From positions 1-63,363 of the forward strand of contig JAFGTG010000481.1 in assembly GCA_016934255.1 (NCBI GenBank): 63,363 nucleotides of DNA. Reading direction: 5' to 3'. The notes under the pieces were generated by a model. The model ran no database searches, was not told the origin of the DNA, and worked only from the letters and a program-made list of their open reading frames with translations. Below are positions 44,843 to 53,187 of this stretch, one piece after another; the stretch's first letter is position 1; each line of letters starts with the position of its first letter. The position numbers were made by a program, and so were the translations under genes. Source of the DNA: Sedimentisphaerales bacterium (GTDB taxonomy: Bacteria > Planctomycetota > Phycisphaerae > Sedimentisphaerales > Anaerobacaceae).

Positions 44843-46758
44843 GAGCCACCTCCATTACTATCAGGGTCTGAATCCTCAGAGGCGGGAGCAACCAGAAAAA
44901 TGTAGTCCGTATCAAGTAGCTGCCAGTTTCCTTGTTTTTTTGTGCCTGCCCGCGAGTACCAGGTCACCCGGTAGCCGACCCGATCCTCGTTGGAACCTCG
45001 GTCGTGATAGATCGTGACCGAAGCCACAGATTCCGGATTGGCAGCCGCGGTTCGAAATTTCACGGCGCCCACCTTCTTCGTTTCTCCGCCCAGATAAGCG
45101 GCGAAGTCCACGTCGGCTGCCGTCATGCCCGATGTTTTGAACGAATCCAGATCCGCCTCAACGTCGATGGTCCGTTTTCTGAAAGGAGGGGCAAGCGATA
45201 TCGCCGGATCGCGAGATTGAATCCACTCCTCTTCAGCAGATCCCACTAATGTCGGTATATCACGAATGCTCCATCGTACCTGGTATTCGTATTGCTGCCA
45301 GTCACCCGACAGGCCAAGTCGGGGAAAGGTGATTTGCTGAGACGTCTCACCCTTGTTTACTTTTTCATGTGAAAATACCAGGGACTCAGTGAAGTCCGGG
45401 CGATTCCCCACATACTTTTTGCGAAAATTAACAGAGGCTAAGTTAACGGTGTCTTTAAAGGCGTCGATGTAATCCCCATCGATTTGAAAGTAAACCGTGT
45501 GTTCCTGGTAAGCAGAGTCGGTGCCGAGATCAACAACGCGAAAATATCGGGGATCATCTTGATACTGCCCGTACAAGCCACCGAGATTGCCCGCGGTATC
45601 GACATGAACCTTGATGGTCGAACTTTTACTAAGGTTAAGATAAAACCTGTTCCGCTGAATATCCTTGCGTTTTTTGGCAACGTACTGGTCATCCGTGTAG
45701 TACTTGGTATCTTCGGTTCCACCAAATGTCCGCGAGAACCAACTTCGTTTCTGTCGCCCCGGTATCTGGCCCATTTCCACTGCGACCTCTCGAGGGGGTT
45801 CCTTCGCCCAGCCGGTCTTGTGGTCGAACATAAGCTCGGTCAGCTTGTTCGTCACAATGTTCAGGATGCTCTCCATATCATTGGTTTCGATCCCGGTGCT
45901 GGCGGACCGGTCAAATACTTCGACTTTGAGCACGCCATCGCGTTCGAGTTCATCGACAATCTTGCGGAGCTGACGCCTCGTATAATCCTGTTGAACGTTG
46001 TAAACGCGGCTGAAATGCTCATATACCGTATCCATCTCGGCCGTGACGATCGCATTGTAGCCTTTGACCGCCGCTTCGTAATATGCCCGAATGGCAACAG
46101 AGACGTCGGAAGTCTCGCCCTGAAACGTTTCCCAGAGAAGAGTTGCCCCTTGCTGGTTGAGAATTGCCGCCACGGCGGCTTTGGAGCCCGGGGTAAGCGG
46201 CGCCCGGCGCGACGTGATGACATTCCGTGTAAAGCGGCCTTCGCCGATATCCGTAAGAACGGCGGAGACAATCTCAAACGATCCCAGAGCGTCCTCTCCT
46301 TCTTCGGCCGTCTGGAGCAGTGGAACGGGCCCCACAATCCGCCCATTGGGCACGTCCTTCTTGAGTTCTTTCTCCAGGTCTTTAACGATTTCGGGCGGAA
46401 GTGTAAACTCGATCAACGCATGAAATAAACCGCCACTCGGGATATTATCGTCGCCGACGTATTTGATGCAGAGCAACTCGAAAACAGGTTCCGCTTCGGC
46501 GCCTTCCGTATCATCCGTAACAATCTGTGTCTTCGTAGCCAGCCGGGGAAAGGTAGGCACATAACAATACTCGCTTGGATTGTTGTAAACTTGCAACAGT
46601 TGGACACCCTTGATTATTCTGCTGCCTTCATCAAACCTTACAAGCCCAAACGCCGGGCGGGAAAACAACAGGAGGATCGTCATGAATGCCGCCCCGGCCT
46701 GAATGATAGCGCTCAATTGTATCCGATATATCATTCCATACGCTTGTCTATGGCCCAT
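44839..46758 (-). CDS. Exported protein of the unnamed paralog family (member 4)
   Basis: A 639-residue protein. The ATG at 46758 is preferred because AAGGAGAAC lies just before it; the longer frame to 46866 runs back into the upstream gene. A hydrophobic signal-like segment follows (IIQAGAAFMTILLLFSRPAF). Landmarks: NNPSEYCYVPTFPRLATK, RAPLTPGSKAAVAAILNQQG, a helical stretch with YTRRQLRKIVDELERDGVLK, the C-terminal ISLAPPFRKRTIDVEADLD and TDYIFLVAPASED. The start overlaps the stop of the upstream gene by 11 bases and its own stop overlaps member 3. Same unknown family. Confidence 0.65.
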   Translation of the reverse strand: MGHRQAYGMIYRIQLSAIIQAGAAFMTILLLFSRPAFGLVRFDEGSRIIKGVQLLQVYNNPSEYCYVPTFPRLATKTQIVTDDTEGAEAEPVFELLCIKYVGDDNIPSGGLFHALIEFTLPPEIVKDLEKELKKDVPNGRIVGPVPLLQTAEEGEDALGSFEIVSAVLTDIGEGRFTRNVITSRRAPLTPGSKAAVAAILNQQGATLLWETFQGETSDVSVAIRAYYEAAVKGYNAIVTAEMDTVYEHFSRVYNVQQDYTRRQLRKIVDELERDGVLKVEVFDRSASTGIETNDMESILNIVTNKLTELMFDHKTGWAKEPPREVAVEMGQIPGRQKRSWFSRTFGGTEDTKYYTDDQYVAKKRKDIQRNRFYLNLSKSSTIKVHVDTAGNLGGLYGQYQDDPRYFRVVDLGTDSAYQEHTVYFQIDGDYIDAFKDTVNLASVNFRKKYVGNRPDFTESLVFSHEKVNKGETSQQITFPRLGLSGDWQQYEYQVRWSIRDIPTLVGSAEEEWIQSRDPAISLAPPFRKRTIDVEADLDSFKTSGMTAADVDFAAYLGGETKKVGAVKFRTAAANPESVASVTIYHDRGSNEDRVGYRVTWYSRAGTKKQGNWQLLDTDYIFLVAPASEDSDPDSNGGGS

Positions 46759-48019
46759 TTTGTTCTCCTTCTTCACCATTCTCGTGATCAGGTTCTGGTG
46801 GCATCTCGATATGCGGCGTCGTGACATCAAGGATATTCGTCCATACGGTGCGCTCTTGCCAATCATGCACCTTCATTTGGCTATTGAGTAATATGTCTGT
46901 TGTTCTGAATCGATAGGGTTTGTCAAGCCGGACGGCAAATTGTGAGCGAACCGTTTGACAGTAAAGATCGGGTTGTAGTTGACTGAATCGGACTTTTAAA
47001 CGTACGCTGTTATTTTCCCGTCCCGTAAACGCTGCCGCGGTTGCTTCAATATCAACGACTTTCGCAAAAAGATCCGGATTCAGGGCGTTGTTGAAATCGA
47101 AGCAATAGATTCTAAGGACAGGGTAATCCGGTGGGATTCGCTCGTTAATATCGATCTTTTTACACAACCCGGGCCAATGGTTCGCGTCTATCTGGATTGG
47201 GAGAGCGCCCGCCTTGACTAAATAAGCATTAATTTTGTCATTTTCCTCGTCGCTTTTTCTGTTACCAAGGCGCTTCTCGAGTTCGGCAATAAGCTCGGGT
47301 GAGCCCCGAAGCTCCTCGATGGGTTGATCGGGTCCCACCCCGTCGGCGTAGAATGCATAGCCGAGGCTCATGATAAGTTGACCTTCATGCATAGCTTTCC
47401 AGAGCAATTGAGCGTCATGGGGACCCAGGCGCACCGTGAAGTAACGTTCAGTCCAAAATGATCGAGTCGCACTGGAACTGTTTTGTTCACCGGATTCAAA
47501 ATCACCGCCGGGTAGGATAGTCGGAGATTCCCCGGCTACGTCCACCGGTGTATATATCACCGCAGCATCAAGCCACCGAATGGGTAATGGTTTGAGTTCG
47601 ATGCGGCGCCACTCTGCGTTTATGGCCTTTCTGGCTTCAATCAAGTCCTCTGAATCCGGAGTTAGCATGACGATATGAAAGCTAAGCAGACTGTAAGGGG
47701 TGAACGTTCCCTGATCTCCGTGTACAGAAGTGCCGGTATATCGTGTGAGAAGAAGGAGTAAATCCGGCCTGCCCTCGTTTGTCGTGCCAATGGACAAATC
47801 GAACGGGCTGTAATAATAAACGCGTGAACGCTCTGTGTCCGGAAAAAAGGTAAGCCGACCCACCTGGGTTCTCGACCTGAGATCGGGCCTGGCAATCAAC
47901 GCAGGCACCATGAGAAGCGTTACGCTCCATATGGCAATCGCTTTGATAATTTCTATGTCTTTCGCTCCGTTCTTGCAAGTAAAATCTTGATGTCTATGCG
48001 TCCTTATCATCTCGATCAC
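46748..48019 (-). CDS. Exported protein, short divergent member of the paralog family
   Basis: A 423-residue protein with an internal-type signal segment (AIWSVTLLMVPALIARPDLR). RLTFFPDTERSRVYYYSPFD followed by LSIGTTNEGRPDLLLLLTRY is the same N-terminal module as in members 1-4, but the rest is reduced, ending with MPPEPDHENGEEGEQ. It may be an accessory or capping version. The GTG start overlaps the stop of the upstream gene by four bases (GTGA), so translation is coupled. No enzyme motif seen. Confidence 0.6.
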   Translation of the reverse strand: MIEMIRTHRHQDFTCKNGAKDIEIIKAIAIWSVTLLMVPALIARPDLRSRTQVGRLTFFPDTERSRVYYYSPFDLSIGTTNEGRPDLLLLLTRYTGTSVHGDQGTFTPYSLLSFHIVMLTPDSEDLIEARKAINAEWRRIELKPLPIRWLDAAVIYTPVDVAGESPTILPGGDFESGEQNSSSATRSFWTERYFTVRLGPHDAQLLWKAMHEGQLIMSLGYAFYADGVGPDQPIEELRGSPELIAELEKRLGNRKSDEENDKINAYLVKAGALPIQIDANHWPGLCKKIDINERIPPDYPVLRIYCFDFNNALNPDLFAKVVDIEATAAAFTGRENNSVRLKVRFSQLQPDLYCQTVRSQFAVRLDKPYRFRTTDILLNSQMKVHDWQERTVWTNILDVTTPHIEMPPEPDHENGEEGEQNGP

Positions 48020-50310
48020 GCCCCTCCGTCTGTCCCGGGAAGGAATCCAAGCGAGTCTTTAATTACACTTGTTCCAATGTACAAATCTATATCATTGAAC
48101 GGAATCCATTTGTCAGACGTGTGGATTTTGGAATCCTGCATGATGACCTTGAGATTGAACTCGAAGAGAGGATCGGTTTCTGTTGTTCTGTGTTCCCAAT
48201 TGTCGAAGTAGATGACGTCCGGGATTGTCTCCGTCGCGAAATCTTCCTTAAGGACGACCTTCTTTGTGATGAGATCCTTTGACTGCGGTTCGAAATACTT
48301 AGACCGGATGGTGGCGATGATGTGGTATGCGCCGGTGCCCGAAAAAGCGTTAGTCGTATTGACTACGATATCCGTTCTTTCCAGGCTGAACACTCCCCCG
48401 GTCATCATTTGAATGACCGTTTCATCTTGTTCTTCCGTTCGGTCGATGACGTCATATTCAATCCATTTTCTCATTGCTTTACCGTCAATCCACGACGGGA
48501 TGGATGTCGCCTTAATCTGTACTGCAGCTTGTGGAATGACCTTCGTCTCGCCCAAATTCCACGAGTAGAAAACGGGTTCTTTGGTATCCTTTTCCTTGAT
48601 GAGTACATTGAGGTAATTGAATTGAAGCGAATAAGGCGTTTCGTTACGAATCTGTTGACTTCTGTTCCATACGATCTCGCCAAAGGTCTGCGAGACGGCC
48701 GGATGGATCGAAGCGACAACGTCCTGGTTGGGAACACTTCCTGCGGGTAGAAAAGTGACCGTTCCCTGTAGCCCTAAACCGAGGAGCACCACTTGCATAT
48801 TCTCCTTGTTGATACTGTCTGTTACCCAGGACACCCGAAGCCGACCGAGTACGTCGGATACCGAGTGGACCACCGTTTTATCCGCCGGAATGTTGTAGAG
48901 CTTGTTCAGATCATCCACGAACGAGGCTTTGGGCTTCTCCTTTAGAGGGAGAGGCAGAAGCTCCTTGAACGTCTTGCCGTGTTCCTTCGTATAGTCCTTT
49001 AAGAGTTCTTCAATAAGCTGTAGATCCGAGACTCCTATTCCGGCATGGAGATCGGTAATTATCATGATATCTCCAGCCTGACCTTCCTGGACCGCAGCAA
49101 AGTAGTCCATTGTCATCCCGTAGCCGCCTGCTTCCCAGACTAAGTGATATTCCTTGGGCAGGTAGTAGTAAAGACCGGAATTGGCATTCTTATCCTCGTA
49201 AATCGCTAAACTGATGGGATTGGCTATCTCGATATCGCTATGGATACTTTCTATGAGCCCAATAGGACTTCCGGCGGGACCTTGTCCGTTTTTATTCTGA
49301 ACCTTGGCGCCAAGGCCGTACTGGAACTTACTCACTTCAATCATTTTTCCCATTACCATGGGCGTTTTTTGGCTCGTGGCGCGTTGCATCTTCGTCGTGA
49401 GGAGATTAAGGTTCTTCTTCTCCGTCTCAGTCTTCTTTGTTGGCGTGAGAGCCTTCATGGCAACCAACGATTTCGCGCTGACTCCAACGGTCTCGGCCAA
49501 TTCGAGAGTCGGCGTGTCGGTCGTTCTCACGGCGCCCGGGGCCGGAGTCGTCCTGGCTATCGAGGCAGGCGGCCTCGCGGCTACGGAGGCGGGAGGTGTT
49601 ATAGGTTTTAACATCAATTTAGCGACACCCACTGGGGATAAGAGTTTAAACGTCTCACCAATCCCTACGGATCTTTTGTTTCCTCTGATGATGGTATTTA
49701 GACTTCTATTACCGGCACTGATAAACATATTCTGGTAAGTACGGAAAGCAATCGTATCACCGAATGTGATTTCTTTCTTGCCCGTCGTACTCAGAATAGT
49801 AAAGGTTTCGCTTCGTCCGGCTTGTGTGGCTTTCGCGTGGACGATTGTGCTTTGACTGTCCACAGAGAGATAGTGCTTGCCGTCGGACGTTTTGAGGTTC
49901 ACGGCGTCACCACTCATGAGCGTGCCACCCAATTTGTCAACAAGCGTCAAGTCCTCCCATCTTTTCGTCTTCTTCAACACACGCACAGAACTTCCTCCAC
50001 CATTTATTGGGACAAGGAAATTTCCATTTCCCAAATCGAAATTAACTTTTATCGATTTAGCGGGTTGCACTGGTCTGAATTTCAAACCTCTTGAAGCTAA
50101 ATCAATGCGCGTGATTTTAGGACGTCCCACAAGCGTTCTCAGAGGCGGTAATACAATCTTGCCGTCCTCCTTCAGCCCTTCCGCAGCGCCAATGGCTACG
50201 GGCTCAATGATAATCAGGTTTTCTGATGAATCCTCGTCTACACCCGGGCATCTTGAACACAACAGAAGAATAAACAATAACATCCTATACTTTAAACGGA
50301 TATTAGCCAT
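48016..50310 (-). CDS. Exported protein with fascin-like beta-trefoil module, first gene of the operon
   Basis: A 764-residue protein. After a hydrophobic N-terminus (MLLFILLLCSRCPG), residues about 100-225 look like a beta-trefoil of the fascin/actin-crosslinking kind: GDAVNLKTSDGKHYLSVDSQ and GDTIAFRTYQNMFISAGN are successive trefoil lobes, suggesting glycan or protein binding. A Pro/Thr-rich linker follows. Near residue 370 SGLYYYLPKEYHLVWEAGGY echoes the YYYxP strand of the paralog family, and VTDSINKENMQVVLLGLGLQ belongs to a second beta-rich part. It is the first gene of the operon; AAAGGGC precedes the ATG. Its role as a receptor or anchor for the other products is inference. Confidence 0.6.
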   Translation of the reverse strand: MANIRLKYRMLLFILLLCSRCPGVDEDSSENLIIIEPVAIGAAEGLKEDGKIVLPPLRTLVGRPKITRIDLASRGLKFRPVQPAKSIKVNFDLGNGNFLVPINGGGSSVRVLKKTKRWEDLTLVDKLGGTLMSGDAVNLKTSDGKHYLSVDSQSTIVHAKATQAGRSETFTILSTTGKKEITFGDTIAFRTYQNMFISAGNRSLNTIIRGNKRSVGIGETFKLLSPVGVAKLMLKPITPPASVAARPPASIARTTPAPGAVRTTDTPTLELAETVGVSAKSLVAMKALTPTKKTETEKKNLNLLTTKMQRATSQKTPMVMGKMIEVSKFQYGLGAKVQNKNGQGPAGSPIGLIESIHSDIEIANPISLAIYEDKNANSGLYYYLPKEYHLVWEAGGYGMTMDYFAAVQEGQAGDIMIITDLHAGIGVSDLQLIEELLKDYTKEHGKTFKELLPLPLKEKPKASFVDDLNKLYNIPADKTVVHSVSDVLGRLRVSWVTDSINKENMQVVLLGLGLQGTVTFLPAGSVPNQDVVASIHPAVSQTFGEIVWNRSQQIRNETPYSLQFNYLNVLIKEKDTKEPVFYSWNLGETKVIPQAAVQIKATSIPSWIDGKAMRKWIEYDVIDRTEEQDETVIQMMTGGVFSLERTDIVVNTTNAFSGTGAYHIIATIRSKYFEPQSKDLITKKVVLKEDFATETIPDVIYFDNWEHRTTETDPLFEFNLKVIMQDSKIHTSDKWIPFNDIDLYIGTSVIKDSLGFLPGTDGGA

Positions 50311-50767
50311 TTTTCTTGCCCTTTCAAAAGTTCACGCATCCTAATGTCTTTCTGATTCTTATTGTCATTGGGCGCTTCAAATTAGGGCACTGTGGGCGCC
50401 GTCAAAATAGGTCGGCCAAATTTCTTTTCATATACCTTCTATCTGCTTGTCGTTCAAGCAGATTTCTACCAAAACATGCATTTTTATCATTTCGTTCACT
50501 GAGGTCTTCGATGAAATCAACAGCAATGTACAAAGCGATTTAACCCTTCGTTTTCGAGATCCATTATCTAAAAAATCTACTCAAGGTAGCTCAGACAGCT
50601 TGTGGACGTGGGAGGATATCGCCTGCATCCGCAAAGCAGTGGGTCGGGAAGTCTAACAGTGTTACTCGACTCGGGAGCGAGCTTCTAACTACTATCGATG
50701 GGCGCGTCAAAACTGATTTTGATTAATATGAAAATTCAACTGATAGCGAATTATACGAAGTCACAAT
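50311..50767. other. Gap upstream of the secreted-protein operon
   Basis: About 460 bases, probably holding the operon promoter. A rightward frame at 50447-50656 ends SDSLWTWEDIACIRKAVGRE but has no good start and no recognised family. I see no other gene. Confidence 0.35.
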
Positions 50768-50930
50768 GGACCAACCCAAACGCCGAAGCGCGCAACAGGC
50801 GCGCCACAAGTAGCTTCGGCTCGCCTTCGGCCAGCATCACAAGTCTAATAATGTCAATCATTAATCATTTGCCTACAAGCACTTACAAATGGGGTTACAG
50901 TCCTTGTTGGACTATTACCCCCATGCCCCT
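50768..50930 (+). repeat. Direct repeat copy 2 with intact recombination core
   Basis: Second copy of the ~155-base repeat seen at 36837-37000. It ends with GGGGTTACAGTCC-TTGTT-GGACTATTACCCC (50891-50921), a near-perfect inverted pair of 13-base arms around five central bases, the usual shape of a tyrosine-recombinase core. AGTCCTTGTTGGACT is shared with the site overlapping the integrase stop at 26261-26283. The stop codon of the next gene (50934) lies just beyond. Confidence 0.7.
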
Positions 50931-50933
50931 TTG

Positions 50934-51356
50934 CTACCTCTCCACCGGCTCTGGCGTGTACCCGGCCGGATCAAACTCCCTTCGATATTCCCGCTTAATT
51001 TTCCCATACAACATCTCCTGCCAATTCGGCTCGGTCAGATCCTTTGGACCCAGCAGCACAGCGGGGATCTGATTGTACTGGTATATCTGCTCTTTTCGTA
51101 GAAGCTCATCCTTCTGTTCTTGTTCCGAGCCGGGTATATAATCTATGACAAGACCGCCGTAAGGATATAGTGTGAAAGATGGTTTCCAGATATCGTTCTT
51201 ACCCTTGTGGTATATAATGGTTGCCTGCCTGTAGAAAAAAGGGATACCGTATTGATCCAGTACGCGACCGATTTGAAGTTCCTCCTTTGATTCATACGGT
51301 GGATCCAATTCAGTCAACATGTCCTCGAGCTTCGGCTCTTCTGTTTCATTTTTCAA
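50934..51356 (-). CDS. Hypothetical protein, possibly nuclease-like
   Basis: A 140-residue soluble protein. The segment ELQIGRVLDQYGIPFFYRQA then IWKPSFTLYPYGGLVIDYI has the helix-strand-strand order of PD-(D/E)xK nucleases (Glu in helix 1, acidic residue after the first strand, Asp at the end of the second), but the catalytic Lys is not clear, so the idea is tentative. Its stop lies 13 bases past the recombination core, so it forms the first gene outside the putative island. On the same strand as the coiled-coil membrane protein upstream. Confidence 0.5.
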   Translation of the reverse strand: MKNETEEPKLEDMLTELDPPYESKEELQIGRVLDQYGIPFFYRQATIIYHKGKNDIWKPSFTLYPYGGLVIDYIPGSEQEQKDELLRKEQIYQYNQIPAVLLGPKDLTEPNWQEMLYGKIKREYRREFDPAGYTPEPVER

Positions 51357-51456
51357 TTTGTTTCACCTCTTTTACGATCTTCCTGGCGATGGCAGACAGC
51401 TTGTTTTCTGTCCTCTCGATAATCTTGATGAGCTTGGAGTTGTGGTGTTGTAGTTT

Positions 51457-52272
51457 CTAAGAGGCTTTGAGTGTTTCGACCATACCGCGATGATTATACT
51501 TAGCTGTGTACTCACAGGCCTTCTCAGTCAACTCGCGTATTCGCTTTTCGTTTTCGGCAACGGCTTTATCAAGTCGTTCCAGGCGGGTATCGATGCCAAC
51601 CATTTGATTGTACGCAGCAGACAGTTCAGCAGATGCTTTTTTCTTGGCGGAGGTAGGTAGTTTAGCAAATGCATCGCGAGTCTCTTCCAATCGGGCAATG
51701 TGGCCATTTCGTATTTGATGGGCTTTTGCTCGCAGTTGGGCCATTCGTTCGGTCAGATAGCCCTGGACCGGCAGCATGCGTTTGATTTGAGTTGTAATAT
51801 CAGCAGCTTCCTCGGGATGTTCATGCATTGTCTTTGCCTCTTTGCGGAGTGTTCGCAGGCCATGATCCAGTTTCTTGGACAGATGGCGTTCTCGATAAAG
51901 ATCCGCCATGGTGTGCTTGATGTCGAGTAAATCCGGTTGATTGAATCGCACGCGTGGTTGTAGATGATGACGATGCGACATTAAGGCAAGTAATCCGAAG
52001 ATTAAAGCAACGACAATTACAGTCTGGATAATCTGAGCATCAATCGGCACAGGCATTCCAAGCAGTTGAGCTATGATAATACTTGCTCCGAGTGTTATAC
52101 CCGCTCCTGCCCATGAGCCACCTACATGGCGGATACATTGATACATGACAAAGGCGAGGAGCAGGATAGCAAAGCCCACGGCAATTGGGCCCAGGTCTTT
52201 GATAGAGAAACGATTTGCCTGCTCCCACCATACGAGGCCGAAAGAAAGAGCAATCCCAATGGCGGCTGACAT
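51457..52272 (-). CDS. Membrane protein with coiled-coil tail, 5' end frameshifted
   Basis: A 271-residue frame with three or four hydrophobic segments in residues 1-95 (LGPIAVGFAILLLAFVMYQC; GAGITLGASIIIAQLLGM; IIQTVIVVALIFGLLALM) and a long charged coiled-coil C-terminus. The true 5' end is probably further upstream: from an ATG at 52421-52423 the minus strand reads MRLEYWWQDWHLEELLESYL then DFILV, and with one T removed from a run of six near 52330 it continues AFFTSVVYAVLGKRFEQQ directly into this frame. So a homopolymer frameshift hides about 50 N-terminal residues. I do not recognise the family. Confidence 0.55.
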   Translation of the reverse strand: MSAAIGIALSFGLVWWEQANRFSIKDLGPIAVGFAILLLAFVMYQCIRHVGGSWAGAGITLGASIIIAQLLGMPVPIDAQIIQTVIVVALIFGLLALMSHRHHLQPRVRFNQPDLLDIKHTMADLYRERHLSKKLDHGLRTLRKEAKTMHEHPEEAADITTQIKRMLPVQGYLTERMAQLRAKAHQIRNGHIARLEETRDAFAKLPTSAKKKASAELSAAYNQMVGIDTRLERLDKAVAENEKRIRELTEKACEYTAKYNHRGMVETLKAS

Positions 52273-52523
52273 TGCTATTGCAGGTCTTTGTTGTTCAAAT
52301 CGTTTACCGAGAACTGCATATACGACCGATGTGAAAAAAGCAAAAAACCAGAATGAAATCTGGCAGATAGCTTTCGAGTAGTTCTTCCAGGTGCCAGTCT
52401 TGCCACCAGTATTCGAGTCTCATACGGGACCTAATAGTATCGCTACTATTTTTGGTTTTTGGCAAGCTCAGCAAGTAATGAACTGAGCTTGCCCATCAGA
52501 GGCAGGTTCAGGAAGGTGATGAA

Positions 52524-52649
52524 ATGAAACGGTGCAAATTGTGTGGGAGAGTCGATCCAGATTGGACCTTTGAAGGAGATCACTGCGGTTGGTGCGACAA
52601 GATCAGGGCGGATGTAATGGTGGATCTGGGCCGAGAGCTTGGAGTTTGA
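52524..52649 (+). CDS. Small zinc-ribbon protein
   Basis: A 41-residue frame, MKRCKLCGRVDPDWTFEGDH followed by CGWCDKIRADV, with two CxxC pairs that would bind one zinc. A good site GGAAGGTG precedes the ATG. It ends five bases before the ATG of the next gene, so the two are likely translated together. Small zinc-ribbon proteins of this kind often accompany plasmid or element genes. No function assigned. Confidence 0.5.
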   Translation: MKRCKLCGRVDPDWTFEGDHCGWCDKIRADVMVDLGRELGV

Positions 52650-52654
52650 GAGTG

Positions 52655-53104
52655 ATGACAATGGATCACATTCATAATGAAGCTGTACTGGCGTTTTTGC
52701 AGGCACATAAGGACAATCCGAACGTGCAGAGATTCTTGGCCAAAGAAAAGGACGCAATGGAAGCACTGAACAAAGAGATTGGCACCGAGTACAAGGATTT
52801 TTTTGATTATCTGGAAGATAATATCGGTGATGATGCTTCATGGACCATGGAGGAACTCAAGGCTTTGCTGAGGCCGAGGTTTGAGGTCGAGCTATTTCAA
52901 AAAGAACGAAGAGAATTTGGGTATGATGAAGTTTATCTTGTTGTGGATGATCTCATCAGACCCGTATACATAAAGGATGAGGGAGATTTCTTTACGGTTT
53001 GGGAGAAGGATGGTCGGGTGGATATTCCGGTCAGGTTGTTGGGAAAATTCATTGCCTTTTTGCGGGAGAATAAAGTGCCGTACGAGAGTGAGTATGACTT
53101 ATAA
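52655..53104 (+). CDS. Hypothetical acidic protein next to the Orc1/Cdc6-like gene
   Basis: A 149-residue acidic protein with no recognised family. It opens with helices (HNEAVLAFLQAHKDNPNVQR) and continues with YDEVYLVVDDLIRPVYIKDE and DGRVDIPVRLLGKFIAFLRE. The longer frame from 52589 covers the small zinc-ribbon gene in another frame, so the ATG at 52655 is taken. It lies 83 bases upstream of the initiator gene on the same strand, with a repeat box between, and may belong to the same replication module. Confidence 0.5.
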   Translation: MTMDHIHNEAVLAFLQAHKDNPNVQRFLAKEKDAMEALNKEIGTEYKDFFDYLEDNIGDDASWTMEELKALLRPRFEVELFQKERREFGYDEVYLVVDDLIRPVYIKDEGDFFTVWEKDGRVDIPVRLLGKFIAFLRENKVPYESEYDL

Positions 53105-53154
53105 GTGACATCAGTTGCTACTTTGGAGGGGCGCGAAAGTATTAAATAGACCGC

Positions 53155-53183
53155 AGTTAATACGCCCAGTGGAGTGAACACGG
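53155..53183 (+). repeat. ORB-like repeat box R1
   Basis: AGTTAATACGCCCAGTGGAGTGAACACGG ends four bases before the ATG of the Orc1/Cdc6-like gene. Boxes R2-R5 downstream share the core AGTGRAGTTAACACGCTT and, in R1, R2 and R5, a half-copy TTAAyrCG at the same distance in front. Its position suggests autoregulation or origin binding. Confidence 0.6.
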
Positions 53184-53187
53184 TCCA

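Noticed and set aside
49240-49738. Plus-strand Arg/Gly-rich frames inside the fascin-like gene
   Set aside because: Antisense shadows of the Pro/Thr/Ala-rich linker.
52446-52841. Minus-strand 131-residue frame opposite the small zinc-ribbon gene
   Set aside because: Overlaps two better supported plus-strand genes and shows no family features.
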